Below, piece by piece: positions 1-7,485 of a stretch of 50,136 nt of DNA; the stretch's first letter is position 1, and every line of letters begins with the position of its first letter. The DNA is taken from the NCBI RefSeq assembly GCF_000444135.1, contig NZ_ATDK01000231.1, forward strand, positions 1 through 50,136, given 5' to 3'. The position numbers and the translations under genes were made by a program. Under the pieces are notes generated by a model, which saw nothing but the letters and a program-made list of their open reading frames with translations, did not search any database and had not been told where the DNA came from. The DNA is from Pseudomonas avellanae BPIC 631. Lineage in GTDB: Bacteria > Pseudomonadota > Gammaproteobacteria > Pseudomonadales > Pseudomonadaceae.

Positions 1-52
1 CTGCTGCTAAGCTTATCCACAATTGCTGGGACAGAAATCAGCAATCCGTCCT

Positions 53-98
53 GGGTCAATTTTCAATCGGCAGGGTGGGTCAGTTTTCAATCAGCGCC
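53..98. repeat. IS21-type multiple terminal repeats (remnant)
   Basis: Two near-identical direct repeats, GGGTCAATTTTCAATCGGC and GGGTCAGTTTTCAATCAGC, lie 24 bp apart, with a third partial GTGGGTA just after. Short repeated GGGTCA-TTTTCAATCGGCG units are the pattern at the ends of many IS21-family elements, where they bind the transposase. No istA or istB coding sequence is in the window, so this is either the tip of an element lying to the left or a solo remnant. The family assignment is from memory of the motif and is moderate. Confidence 0.5.
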
Positions 99-210
99 AA
101 CAGGTGGGTACACAGAGTCTGAGCGAGCGAGCGCTCGCGACTCGAGCAGCGCTAGACCCTCGAACAGTCCGCAGGTACCGCCTACTTCGACGGCTCCTGC
201 CGGGCGTGAA

Positions 211-1032
211 ATGCTTTTGCTACGGTCCACGGAGTTGTTGCGCCGAACCAGAGAGCGGCTCGAGCAGAGCTTTTCGACAGCGGAGGAAGACAAGCAGCAG
301 GCTACTAGCATCGTTCAACGTGGCAGAACGAGGGTCAGGTCAGGGGCTGGTCTTCATCGGTTAGAAATACTTACTCACCAATCTGTGGAACGCGGCTGTT
401 CATCGTCCAAGGCCTTGAGTAGTTCAGATGACGACGTGTCCTCTGCTGAGTCCTCTGAGGCGGATATCGACGCAGTATTTAACTATAGAATTGCAGCGTT
501 GAATAATGCGAACGCTAGTCAATCTTGTATGGGCTTGGCAATCCAATGGCTGCGATTGCGTGATGAGGGGGAGGCGAGTTACAGAATGGAGGCGCTGGAT
601 CTTGACCATGCTTCGGACATCCAGAACCAATACGAAAATGCAGCAGGTTCAGTGAGCGGGTCGCGGGAGCAGCGAGAAGCAGGTCGAATATCGGCGCGCA
701 AAACCCTTTTGCGAAGTCAAGATTTGCAGCCTGTAGGTGAACCCTCGGTATTCCATGCGGATCGGCAATCGACCGCATTGCAAAAAATTGCGCGCGATGG
801 TAGCGCCCATTTGATCAGCTTGTGCTTTGAAAACAATGGAAAGCGTGTAAGGCATGCCATCACTGCTTCCAGCTCCGAAGGCAGTGTGAACCTCTTTGAT
901 CCAAACTATGGCGAGTTCTCTAGCACTTTGCCGGAGTTGCCTTCGATGTTCCAGAATCTGATGACCAGATACGGCAGTCGACTGAATGGGCACCTGCAAT
1001 TGGAGAGCATGGTTATTCAGCGTGTGCAGTGA
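211..1032 (+). CDS. YopT/AvrPphB-like type III effector, cysteine protease (peptidase C58)
   Basis: 273 residues. It resembles the P. syringae effector AvrPphB (HopAR1), a papain-fold protease injected into plant cells. A catalytic triad can be placed: Cys106 in SCMGLAIQWL, His215 in RVRHAITAS and Asp230 in LFDPNYGEF. The His-Asp spacing of 15 equals that of AvrPphB (His212, Asp227), and the Cys is near its Cys98. Residues 58-66 read SVERGCSSS and line up with the AvrPphB self-cleavage and acylation site GDK/GCASSS, so autoproteolysis after Arg61 would expose Gly62-Cys63 for myristoylation and palmitoylation. This ATG gives a 61-residue prodomain, against 62 in AvrPphB. The first 30 or so residues show no clear similarity and begin about 110 bp after an IS21-like end. 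I saw no Hrp box (GGAACC-N15/16-CCAC) upstream, so expression is uncertain. HopAW1, NopT or another C58 family are alternatives for the exact name. Confidence 0.8.
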   Translation: MLLLRSTELLRRTRERLEQSFSTAEEDKQQATSIVQRGRTRVRSGAGLHRLEILTHQSVERGCSSSKALSSSDDDVSSAESSEADIDAVFNYRIAALNNANASQSCMGLAIQWLRLRDEGEASYRMEALDLDHASDIQNQYENAAGSVSGSREQREAGRISARKTLLRSQDLQPVGEPSVFHADRQSTALQKIARDGSAHLISLCFENNGKRVRHAITASSSEGSVNLFDPNYGEFSSTLPELPSMFQNLMTRYGSRLNGHLQLESMVIQRVQ

Positions 1033-1070
1033 CGCAGCTCGATGTATAGGGATTTCAAAGTTCCTATACA

Positions 1071-1259
1071 GTGCAGTCCGCCGAAAAAGGCATCCTGGCC
1101 AAGTAACGTGGAGCTTACCGGGCTCGCAAGAAGACCCTGTCCGACGAACAGGCCGTCGCAGTCCGGCAACTGGGCTTCCGGGAACTGAAAGCCCAGTTGG
1201 CTCGTGAGTTCGGTATAAATAGGGAAACCCTCTACCAATACCTTCGCACGGATAACTGA
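1071..1259 (+). pseudogene. tnpR: Tn3-family resolvase (TnpR), C-terminal fragment
   Basis: The frame ending at the TGA at 1257-1259 encodes a serine-recombinase C-terminus. A linker resembling GI-LAK-RGAYRARKKTLSD is followed by a helix-turn-helix containing AREFGINRETLYQYLRTDN. The whole catalytic N-terminal domain, including the nucleophilic serine, is absent. A TAA at 1104-1106 interrupts the linker where relatives usually have a Gln codon (CAA or CAG), so one base change is enough to explain it. The fragment sits 3 bp before the transposase remnant in the same orientation, the usual tnpR-tnpA order of one transposon subgroup. It is not functional. Confidence 0.8.
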
Positions 1260-1262
1260 CAC

Positions 1263-1985
1263 ATGCCCCGTCGCTCGATCCTCTCGGCCAGTGAGCGCGA
1301 CACCCTGCTTGCACTACCGGACAGCCAAGATGACCTTATCCGCTATTACACCTTCAACGAGTCCGACCTGTCGCTGATCCGTCAGCGACGGGGTGATGCC
1401 AATCGCCTCGGCTTTGCCGTGCAACTTTGTCTGTTGCGCTACCCTGGTTACGCGCTGGCCAGCGACAGCGTGTTGGCCGCTTCGATCAAACAGGGCACCG
1501 TCACCGCCTCGTTGATGTTGCGCAAACTGGGCAGTTACCCACGCCAGAACGGACTAGCCGTCGCCCTGCGGGAGTTGGGCCGTATCGAGCGCACGCTATT
1601 TATCCTGGACTGGCTGCAAAGTGCCGAGCTGCGCCGCCGTGTGCATGCAGGCCTGAACAAAGGCGAGGCGCGCAACGCCTTGGCCAGGGCGGTGTTCTTC
1701 AATAGCCTCGGTGAAATCAGGGATCGGAGCTTCGAGCAGCAGCGCTATAGGGCCAGCGGATTGGACCTGGTGACCGCTGCCATTGTGCTGTGGAACACGG
1801 TCTACCTGGAGCGGGCCACCCAAGGGCTGACTGAGGCCGGAAAGCCGGTGAATACCGATCTGTATAAGTAACTGTCGCCGTTGGGTTGGGAGCACATCAA
1901 CCTGACCGGCGATTACGTCTGGCGGCAGAGCCGCAAGCTGGAAGACGGAAAATTCAGGCCGTTACGACAGCTCGGAAAACCTTAG
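1263..1985 (+). pseudogene. tnpA: Tn3-family transposase (TnpA), internally deleted and interrupted
   Basis: The first 72 or so codons (from [20 protein letters not shown]) are the N-terminus of a Tn3-family transposase of roughly 990 residues. Near nt 1476-1484 the frame passes directly into the C-terminal part ([20 protein letters not shown]), so about 750 residues are missing without loss of frame. The two catalytic Asp residues lie in the missing part. A TAA at 1869-1871 then interrupts the gene, but the original frame continues as [20 protein letters not shown] to a natural TAG at 1983-1985 inside the terminal repeat. The product cannot transpose alone. The end could still be used by a related transposase in trans. 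Confidence 0.9.
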
Positions 1986-2018
1986 CGTACGATTTTTTCC
2001 GAATTCTCTAGGCTCCCC
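1981..2018. repeat. 38-bp terminal inverted repeat of the Tn3-family element (right end)
   Basis: The reverse complement begins GGGGAGCCTAGAGAATTCGG and ends GTACGCTAAG, the layout of a 38-bp Tn3-family inverted repeat with a GGGG outer tip and a TACGCTAAG inner block. The transposase stop codon lies inside it, as is normal. The matching left repeat is not in the window, so the element extends past position 1 or has lost that end. The five bases after it (AGAAG) would be the target duplication if the left side could be compared. Confidence 0.8.
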
Positions 2019-2218
2019 AGAAGCAGCCTGTCGCCGATGATCGCATTCGAGCCTTCCGACGTTCATGGATAACTGGTTCTGGTTAGAAGCCTACGGCAGC
2101 TATCTGAACCCTTCCGCTCTGGCACTAACGACGGCCACTGCCTATGGACATCGAAGACCTAATTTAAACCCTCACAAATATTCATCCAAATCGATGTCCA
2201 TGGGTTGACATTTTTCCT
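2019..2218. other. Unassigned DNA between transposon end and rulB remnant
   Basis: About 200 bp between the Tn3 inverted repeat and the first recognisable rulB codon. A 47-codon open frame (2065-2208) has no recognisable product. The stretch marks the breakpoint where the rulB 5' end was lost and may be leftover from another element. Confidence 0.4.
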
Positions 2219-3191
2219 TTACATCGATGAAGCGTTTGCCGATCTGACGGGCATACCGGGCGACATGACCGAATTTGGCCGACGCATCCGGTCGAAAATC
2301 CTCAAATGCACCGGTATACCAGTTGGCGTTGGCATTGGGCCTACCAAGACGCTTGCCAAGCTGGCGAACCACACCGCTAAGAGACTGCTGGCCCAAACAG
2401 GTGGCGTCGTTGACATCTGCGACCTGCACAAGCGCAACTGGGTGCTGCGCAATACGTGTGTGTCAGAGGTGTGGGGAGTGGGAAAGAAGATGAAAGCGCA
2501 TCTGGAGGCCATGAACATCCGAAGCGCAATGGATTTGGCCAATGCTGACGCGCGTACCCTACGTACCAAATTCAGTGTCGTCATTGAAAAGACTGCGCGA
2601 GAGCTGGCCGGCACGTCGTGCTTGGAAATGAGCGAAGCTGATCCGCCCAAACAGGAAATCTGCAGCAGTCGAATGTTTGGGCAGCGCCTGACCACCATCG
2701 AGCCGATCAAGGAAGCGGTGGCCGCCTACACGCAGCGCGCCGCTGAAAAACTGCGTGCCCAGAATTCACTGTGCAAGAAGATGCGCGTCAGTATCCGCAC
2801 AGGTATGTTCAACCCGGATGAACCTAAATATGCGAATGGTGCGCTGGTCGAGCTGCCGTATCCCACCAATGGCGTGCGCTTGCTGACAAAGGGGGCAACT
2901 GAGGCGGTCAACCGGCTTTTCCGCCCAAGCTACAAGTAGAGCAAGGCCGAAGTGCTGCTGCTGGATCTTCGCCAGCCTGGCGAGTTTACGGATGACTTGT
3001 TCGCGGAGTCGCAGCCAGCAGCGGCAGAGAAGGTAATGGGTGTACTGGACGAGATCAATGCTCGTTGGGGGAGAGGTACGCTTAGAGCTGGGAGTGTGCC
3101 TTCCGATCCGGACTGGGCCATGCGCCGGGACTTGATGAGCAAAAGTTATACAACTCGACTGGATCAGTTGTGGGTGGTCAGGGCCGATTGA
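2219..3191 (+). pseudogene. rulB: rulB (UmuC-like Y-family DNA polymerase), 5'-truncated with internal stop
   Basis: Encodes the C-terminal three quarters of a UmuC/RulB polymerase V catalytic subunit, which performs error-prone lesion bypass in UV tolerance. Homology starts abruptly at YIDEAFADLTGIPGDM, where the intact enzyme has the catalytic S-x-DE motif, so the N-terminal 100 or so residues, including the first metal-binding Asp, are missing. The fingers, thumb and little-finger parts follow (PVGVGIGPTKTLAKLANHTA). A TAG at 2937-2939 interrupts the frame at SYK-stop-SKAEVLLLDL, and the same frame continues to a TGA at 3189-3191. No rulA is present upstream. From the literature as I recall it, rulB is a repeated insertion target for effector-bearing elements in pseudomonads, which fits this position. 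It is certainly non-functional. Confidence 0.9.
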
Positions 3192-3278
3192 TGTGTGCAC
3201 TACTCGCGAGCATCACGTCGTTCATTTTTGTCAGGAGAGTGGTGTTCGTTGGCAGGACGCCAAAGGATGGAGAAAATG

Positions 3279-3310
3279 AGAATTGCGGCAAGATTCTAGA
3301 ATTGCGGCAA
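3279..3310. repeat. 13-bp direct repeat pair near the tRNA fragment
   Basis: AGAATTGCGGCAA occurs exactly twice, at 3279-3291 and 3298-3310, 19 bp start to start, just outside the tRNA-Leu remnant. Paired direct repeats of this size beside a tRNA 3' end resemble arm-type binding sites of tyrosine integrases, but no integrase gene is visible, so the role is a guess. Confidence 0.6.
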
Positions 3311-3317
3311 TTTAAAC

Positions 3318-3350
3318 AAAAAAGGCCTACGCACTGAAAGCACGTAAGCC
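3318..3350 (-). terminator. Rho-independent terminator downstream of the tRNA-Leu fragment
   Basis: On the minus strand GGCTTACG and CGTAGGCC form an 8-bp stem (one G-U pair) around an 11-nt loop, followed directly by TTTTTT. It lies just past the CCA end of the tRNA fragment, as expected of the native terminator of a tRNA-Leu gene. Confidence 0.7.
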
Positions 3351-3363
3351 CTTGATATATATG

Positions 3364-3417
3364 TGGTGCCCCGAGCCAGGGTCGAACCGGCACGTCCAAA
3401 GGACGAGGGATTTTAAG
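3364..3417 (-). tRNA. tRNA-Leu 3' fragment (att-like remnant)
   Basis: Read on the minus strand, the sequence runs from the anticodon loop (TTAAAA, giving UAA if it is one) through a variable arm, the T arm with GGTTCGA and the acceptor strand to GGGGCACCA. The 5' half is absent: sequence beyond 3417 does not form a matching acceptor, D arm or anticodon stem. A 50-bp 3' tRNA copy is the usual product of integrase-mediated insertion at a tRNA gene. The truncated side faces glcB, which is discussed under the findings. It cannot make a tRNA. Confidence 0.75.
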
Positions 3418-3500
3418 CCCCATGAAGTGCCCTCCAATGGCGCAGTGATAGTCAGCGGATAACGCAGAAGCAATACTTGTCCCTATGAAGTGCTTTACTC

Positions 3501-3530
3501 AACAGCAGGCTGCTGTGGCAGCCTGCTGTT
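3501..3530 (-). terminator. Hairpin downstream of glcB
   Basis: AACAGCAGGCTGC and GCAGCCTGCTGTT form a perfect 13-bp stem with a 4-nt loop, 35 bp past the glcB stop. There is no clear T-run on the minus strand, so it is either a terminator of weak type or an mRNA 3'-end stabiliser for the glc operon. The rest of 3192-3565 holds no gene that I can see. Confidence 0.6.
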
Positions 3531-3565
3531 AAAGTCATCCTGTTTTAACGTTTCTTCGTAAGCGA

Positions 3566-5743
3566 TCAGTGCTGATCCTTGAACGCAAGCCGGGACTCAT
3601 GCAGCAGTGGCTCGGTATAGCCCGAAGGTTGTTCCATACCTTTGAATACCAGCGCGCAGGCGGCTTTGAAGGCGGCGGAGTTCTTGAAGTCTTTGGTCAT
3701 CGGCCGGTAGTGAGAATCGCCGGCATTCTGCCTGTCCACCACCTTGGCCATGCGCTCCAGTACATTTTGTATGTCCTCCTTGCCTGCGATGTCGTGCAGC
3801 AGCCAGTTGGCCATGTGCTGGCTGGAGATGCGCAGGGTCGCCCGGTCTTCCATCAGCCCGACATTATGGATATCCGGCACCTTGGAGCAGCCGATACCTT
3901 GCTCCACCCATCGCACAACGTAGCCCAGCAGGCCCTGTGCGTTGTTTTCCAGTTCTTCGAGAATCTGTTCGCGGGTCCACTCCGGTTTGCCCGCCATGGG
4001 AATGGTCAGCAGGTCGTCAAGCAACTCATCGCTGACATCAGCCAGTGCCTGTTGCTCGAGTTGCTCCTGAACCTGATGCACATCGACATGATGGTAATGC
4101 CACGCATGCAGTGTGGCGGCAGTGGGCGAAGGCACCCAGGCGGTGGTCGCGCCTGATTTCGGATGAGCGATTTTCTGTTCCAGCATGTCGGCCATGCGAT
4201 CCGGCATCGCCCACATGCCCTTGCCGATCTGTGCCCGGCCGCGCAAGCCGCAGGCCAGACCGACCTGCACATTGTTGCGCTCGTAGGCCTTGATCCACGG
4301 CGTGTTTTTCATCTCGCCCTTGCGCAGTACGGGGCCTGCCTGCATGGCGCTGTGAATTTCATCGCCGGTGCGGTCGAGAAAACCGGTGTTGATAAACGCA
4401 ACCCGTGCAGAAGCCGCATTGATACAGGCCTTGAGGTTGACGCTGGTGCGTCGCTCTTCGTCCATGATGCCCATCTTCAAGGTGTTGCGTGGCAGGTGCA
4501 GCACGTCCTCGATGCGGCTGAACAACTGGTCGGCAAACGCCACTTCGGCCGCGCCGTGCATTTTCGGTTTGACGATGTAAATGCTCCCGGCGCGGGAGTT
4601 GCCATGCCGGCTCAGGTCGTGCAGGCCGATCAGGCTGGTGATCACGCCGTCGAGAATGCCTTCGGGAATCTCCTTGTCGTCCTGGTCGACAATCGCCGGG
4701 TTGCTCATCAGGTGGCCAACGTTGCGAATCAACAGCAGCGAGCGACCGCGCAGCGTCAGTTCACCACCCGCTGCGGCGTGGTAAACGCGGTCGGGGTTGA
4801 GGCTGCGGGTGATGGCTTTGCCGCCTTTATCGAGGGTTTCGGTCAGGTCGCCTTTCATCAGGCCCAGCCAGTTGCGGTAGACCAGCACCTTGTCGTCAGC
4901 GTCAACGGCGGCGACCGAGTCTTCGCAGTCGACGATGGTCGACAGGGCCGATTCCAGCAGTAGGTCCTTGATGCCGGCGGCATCGGTCTTGCCGACCGGA
5001 TGCTGCGGGTCGAACTGGATTTCGATATGCAGACCGTGATTCTTGAGCAGAATCGCCTGTGGCTGGTCAGGCTCACCTGTGAAACCGACGTATTTTTCCG
5101 GGTGTTGCAGAAGCGTCTGGCTGCCATCCGCCAGGGTGACGCGCAGCTCGCCTTCTTCAATGCGATAGCGGTTTGCGTCGCTATGGCTGCCGTTAGCAAG
5201 GGGCGCACTGGTGTCGAGCAGGTCGCGGGCAAACGCGATGACCTTCGCGCCGCGCAGCGGATTATACCCGGCGCGGATTTCAGCGCCGTTGCTGGTCGAG
5301 ATCACGTCGGTGCCGTACAGCGCGTCGTACAGCGAGCCCCAGCGTGCATTGGCAGCATTCAGCGCATAGCGCGCGTTGCTGGCGGGCACTACAAGTTGCG
5401 GTCCCGCCTGCTCGCTGATTTCCAGATCGACATTGGCGGTGGTGGCTGCAACGTGTTCCGGCACGGGTTGCAGGTAGCCAATCGAGTGCAGAAACTCGCG
5501 GTAGGCGGGCATGTCGGTGATCGGCCCGGGGTGCGCCTTGTACCATTTGTCCAGTTGGCCCTGCAAACGCTCGCGTTCGGCGAGCAGCTCGCGGTTGACT
5601 GGCGCGAGGTCATGAACCAGCGCATCGAAGCCTTTCCAGAATGCCTCTGGTTCCAGGTCAGTACCGGGCAGCACTTCTTCATCGACAAAACGTTGCAGGC
5701 TGACGGCGACCTTTAGGCGTTGGCATTTGACGAAATCGGTCAT
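3566..5743 (-). CDS. glcB: Malate synthase G
   Basis: 725 residues, the usual length for the G isoform. It condenses glyoxylate with acetyl-CoA to give malate, completing glycolate and C2 assimilation in the cytoplasm. The sequence begins [20 protein letters not shown] and carries typical malate synthase G blocks such as [52 protein letters not shown] (with the active-site Glu-Arg region) and [19 protein letters not shown]. It is the last gene of glcDEFGB, 63 bp after glcG. A strong hairpin follows it. No frameshift was seen. Confidence 0.97.
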   Translation of the reverse strand: MTDFVKCQRLKVAVSLQRFVDEEVLPGTDLEPEAFWKGFDALVHDLAPVNRELLAERERLQGQLDKWYKAHPGPITDMPAYREFLHSIGYLQPVPEHVAATTANVDLEISEQAGPQLVVPASNARYALNAANARWGSLYDALYGTDVISTSNGAEIRAGYNPLRGAKVIAFARDLLDTSAPLANGSHSDANRYRIEEGELRVTLADGSQTLLQHPEKYVGFTGEPDQPQAILLKNHGLHIEIQFDPQHPVGKTDAAGIKDLLLESALSTIVDCEDSVAAVDADDKVLVYRNWLGLMKGDLTETLDKGGKAITRSLNPDRVYHAAAGGELTLRGRSLLLIRNVGHLMSNPAIVDQDDKEIPEGILDGVITSLIGLHDLSRHGNSRAGSIYIVKPKMHGAAEVAFADQLFSRIEDVLHLPRNTLKMGIMDEERRTSVNLKACINAASARVAFINTGFLDRTGDEIHSAMQAGPVLRKGEMKNTPWIKAYERNNVQVGLACGLRGRAQIGKGMWAMPDRMADMLEQKIAHPKSGATTAWVPSPTAATLHAWHYHHVDVHQVQEQLEQQALADVSDELLDDLLTIPMAGKPEWTREQILEELENNAQGLLGYVVRWVEQGIGCSKVPDIHNVGLMEDRATLRISSQHMANWLLHDIAGKEDIQNVLERMAKVVDRQNAGDSHYRPMTKDFKNSAAFKAACALVFKGMEQPSGYTEPLLHESRLAFKDQH

Positions 5744-5806
5744 CGAGTGGGCTCCATGTAGGGGGCGTGTTATGGGGCGTATGGCAGGTAGTTCTGATGA
5801 GCGCGC

Positions 5807-6214
5807 TCAGTCGGCATTCAGTGCCGCGATGCCTGCCTTGGCCACTTGTGCGTCCTGCTCGGCCTTGACGCCGGAAACGCCCACTGCGCCGATCACCTGA
5901 CCGTCGACGATGACCGGCACGCCGCCTTCCAGCGAGGTCAGCAGCGGAGCGCTGAGAAAGGCCATGCGCCCGCTGTTGACCATCTCTTCATAGCCCTTGG
6001 ACTCGCGTTTGCCGAGTGCCGAGGTGCGGGCCTTTTCAATCGAGATGTAACTGCTGATCGGCGAGGCGTCGTCCAGGCGCTCGAATGCCAGCAGGTGGCC
6101 GCCGTCATCCACGACAGCGATGGCCACTGCCCAGCCGTTGGCCTGAGCCTCGTCGCGCGCGGCACCGAGCATCAGGCTGACTTCGGTCTGGGTAAGGACG
6201 GCTTTGATTTTCAT
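5807..6214 (-). CDS. glcG: GlcG/HbpS-like protein of the glycolate operon
   Basis: 135 residues, a single GlcG/HbpS domain (formerly DUF336). Features are an AIAVVDDGGHLLAFERLDDA block, an EKARTSALGKRES helix and a GGVPVIVDGQVIGAVGVSG strand-turn-strand. Members are small cytosolic or secreted proteins, some of which bind haem or cobalamin; the role in glycolate use is unresolved. It lies 35 bp after glcF and 63 bp before glcB, in the same order as the E. coli glcDEFGB operon. No signal peptide is present. Confidence 0.92.
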   Translation of the reverse strand: MKIKAVLTQTEVSLMLGAARDEAQANGWAVAIAVVDDGGHLLAFERLDDASPISSYISIEKARTSALGKRESKGYEEMVNSGRMAFLSAPLLTSLEGGVPVIVDGQVIGAVGVSGVKAEQDAQVAKAGIAALNAD

Positions 6215-6249
6215 GGGGTTCTCCAGAGCAAGGGTTATTGACTATGAGT

Positions 6250-7482
6250 TCAGCTCGATTGAAGAGTGCCAAGGGCTTCGTCAATCAGTTCGATCCAGTG
6301 CCGGACCGGTGTCCGGTTGGCGCTTGCCAGATGGGGCTGGCAGCCAACATTTGCGGTGACGATCACCGCTGGCTTGCCGCTTTCCAGTGCGTTCATGCGG
6401 TTGTCGCGTAACTGGCGGGCCAGCACCGGTTGAGTGATCGAGTAAGTGCCCGCCGAGCCGCAGCACAAATGGCCATCCGCCACGCTGGCCAGGTTGAAGC
6501 CCAGCCGCGCCAGAACACGCTCGACCTCGCCTCCGAGTTTCTGTGCGTGCTGCAAGGTACACGGGCAGTGAAACGCCAGCCGTGTGTCGGCCTTGATGCC
6601 AAGGCTGTCCAGCGGCTCGTCGCGCAGGACTTCGACCAGGTCTTTGGTTCGGGCGCTGATGTGTGCGGCCTTGTCGGCATAGGCCGGGTCGTCGTGCAAC
6701 AGATGACCGTAATCCTTGACGAAGGCGCCGCAGCCGCTGGCGGTCTGGACGATGGTTTCAGCACCGCCCTGAATGGCCGGCCACCAGGCATCGATATTAC
6801 GCCGCGCCCGATCCAGCCCTGCCGCCTGTGCATTCAAGTGGTAGTCCACTGCGCCGCAGCAGCCGGCCTCGCGGATCGGGCTGACGCTGATGCCGAGGCG
6901 ATCCAGCACCCGTGCGGTGGCCGCATTGGTATTGGGCGACAGACCGGGCTGTACGCAGCCCTCCAGCAGCAGAATGCTTCGAGCATGGCGGGGTGCCGGA
7001 CGCAGCCCGGCAGTCTGCGAAGTCGCCGGCAGTTTGCTTTTCAGCGCCTCGGGCAACAGCGGCCTGAAGGTCATGCCCAGCCCGGTCAGAAGTTTGAACA
7101 GCCCGGCATTGGGCACGACCTTGCGCAAGCCTTCGCGCAACAAGCGCTGGCCAAGTGGCCGGGGCACAACGGCATCGACTGCGGCCCGCCCGATGTCCAG
7201 CAGGTTGTGATAATCCACGCCCGACGGGCAGGTGGTCTCGCAATTACGACAGCTCAGGCAGCGGTCCAGGTGCAACTGGGTTTTTTCCGTGACTTGCTGG
7301 CCTTCCAGTACTTGTTTGATCAGGTAGATCCGCCCACGCGGCCCGTCCAGCTCATCGCCGAGCAGTTGATAGGTGGGGCAGGTGGCGTTGCAAAAGCCGC
7401 AGTGCACGCAACTGCGCAGGATGCGTTCGGCTTCTTCGGCGCGGGGCTGCGTTCGGGCGTATTCGCTCAAGGTGGTCTGCAT
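6250..7482 (-). CDS. glcF: Glycolate oxidase iron-sulfur subunit
   Basis: 410 residues. The N-terminus holds two 4Fe-4S motifs, CVHCGFCNATCP (Cys25, 28, 31, 35) and CLSCRNCETTCP (Cys75, 78, 81, 85). The C-terminal half has two CCG-type cysteine-rich domains (GCCGAVDYH and LCCGSAGTY). With GlcD and GlcE it forms the membrane-associated glycolate oxidase that passes electrons from glycolate to the respiratory chain, yielding glyoxylate. It starts 3 bp after the glcE stop, so the two are probably translated together. Confidence 0.97.
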   Translation of the reverse strand: MQTTLSEYARTQPRAEEAERILRSCVHCGFCNATCPTYQLLGDELDGPRGRIYLIKQVLEGQQVTEKTQLHLDRCLSCRNCETTCPSGVDYHNLLDIGRAAVDAVVPRPLGQRLLREGLRKVVPNAGLFKLLTGLGMTFRPLLPEALKSKLPATSQTAGLRPAPRHARSILLLEGCVQPGLSPNTNAATARVLDRLGISVSPIREAGCCGAVDYHLNAQAAGLDRARRNIDAWWPAIQGGAETIVQTASGCGAFVKDYGHLLHDDPAYADKAAHISARTKDLVEVLRDEPLDSLGIKADTRLAFHCPCTLQHAQKLGGEVERVLARLGFNLASVADGHLCCGSAGTYSITQPVLARQLRDNRMNALESGKPAVIVTANVGCQPHLASANRTPVRHWIELIDEALGTLQSS

Positions 7483-7485
7483 GCT

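Noticed and set aside
23..364. 113-codon open frame across the IS21-like repeats
   Set aside because: Runs through non-coding repeat sequence, is rich in Arg/Ser/Cys, has no ribosome-binding site and overlaps the effector start in another frame.
2065..2208. 47-codon frame between the Tn3 end and rulB
   Set aside because: No recognisable similarity or good start signal; probably chance.
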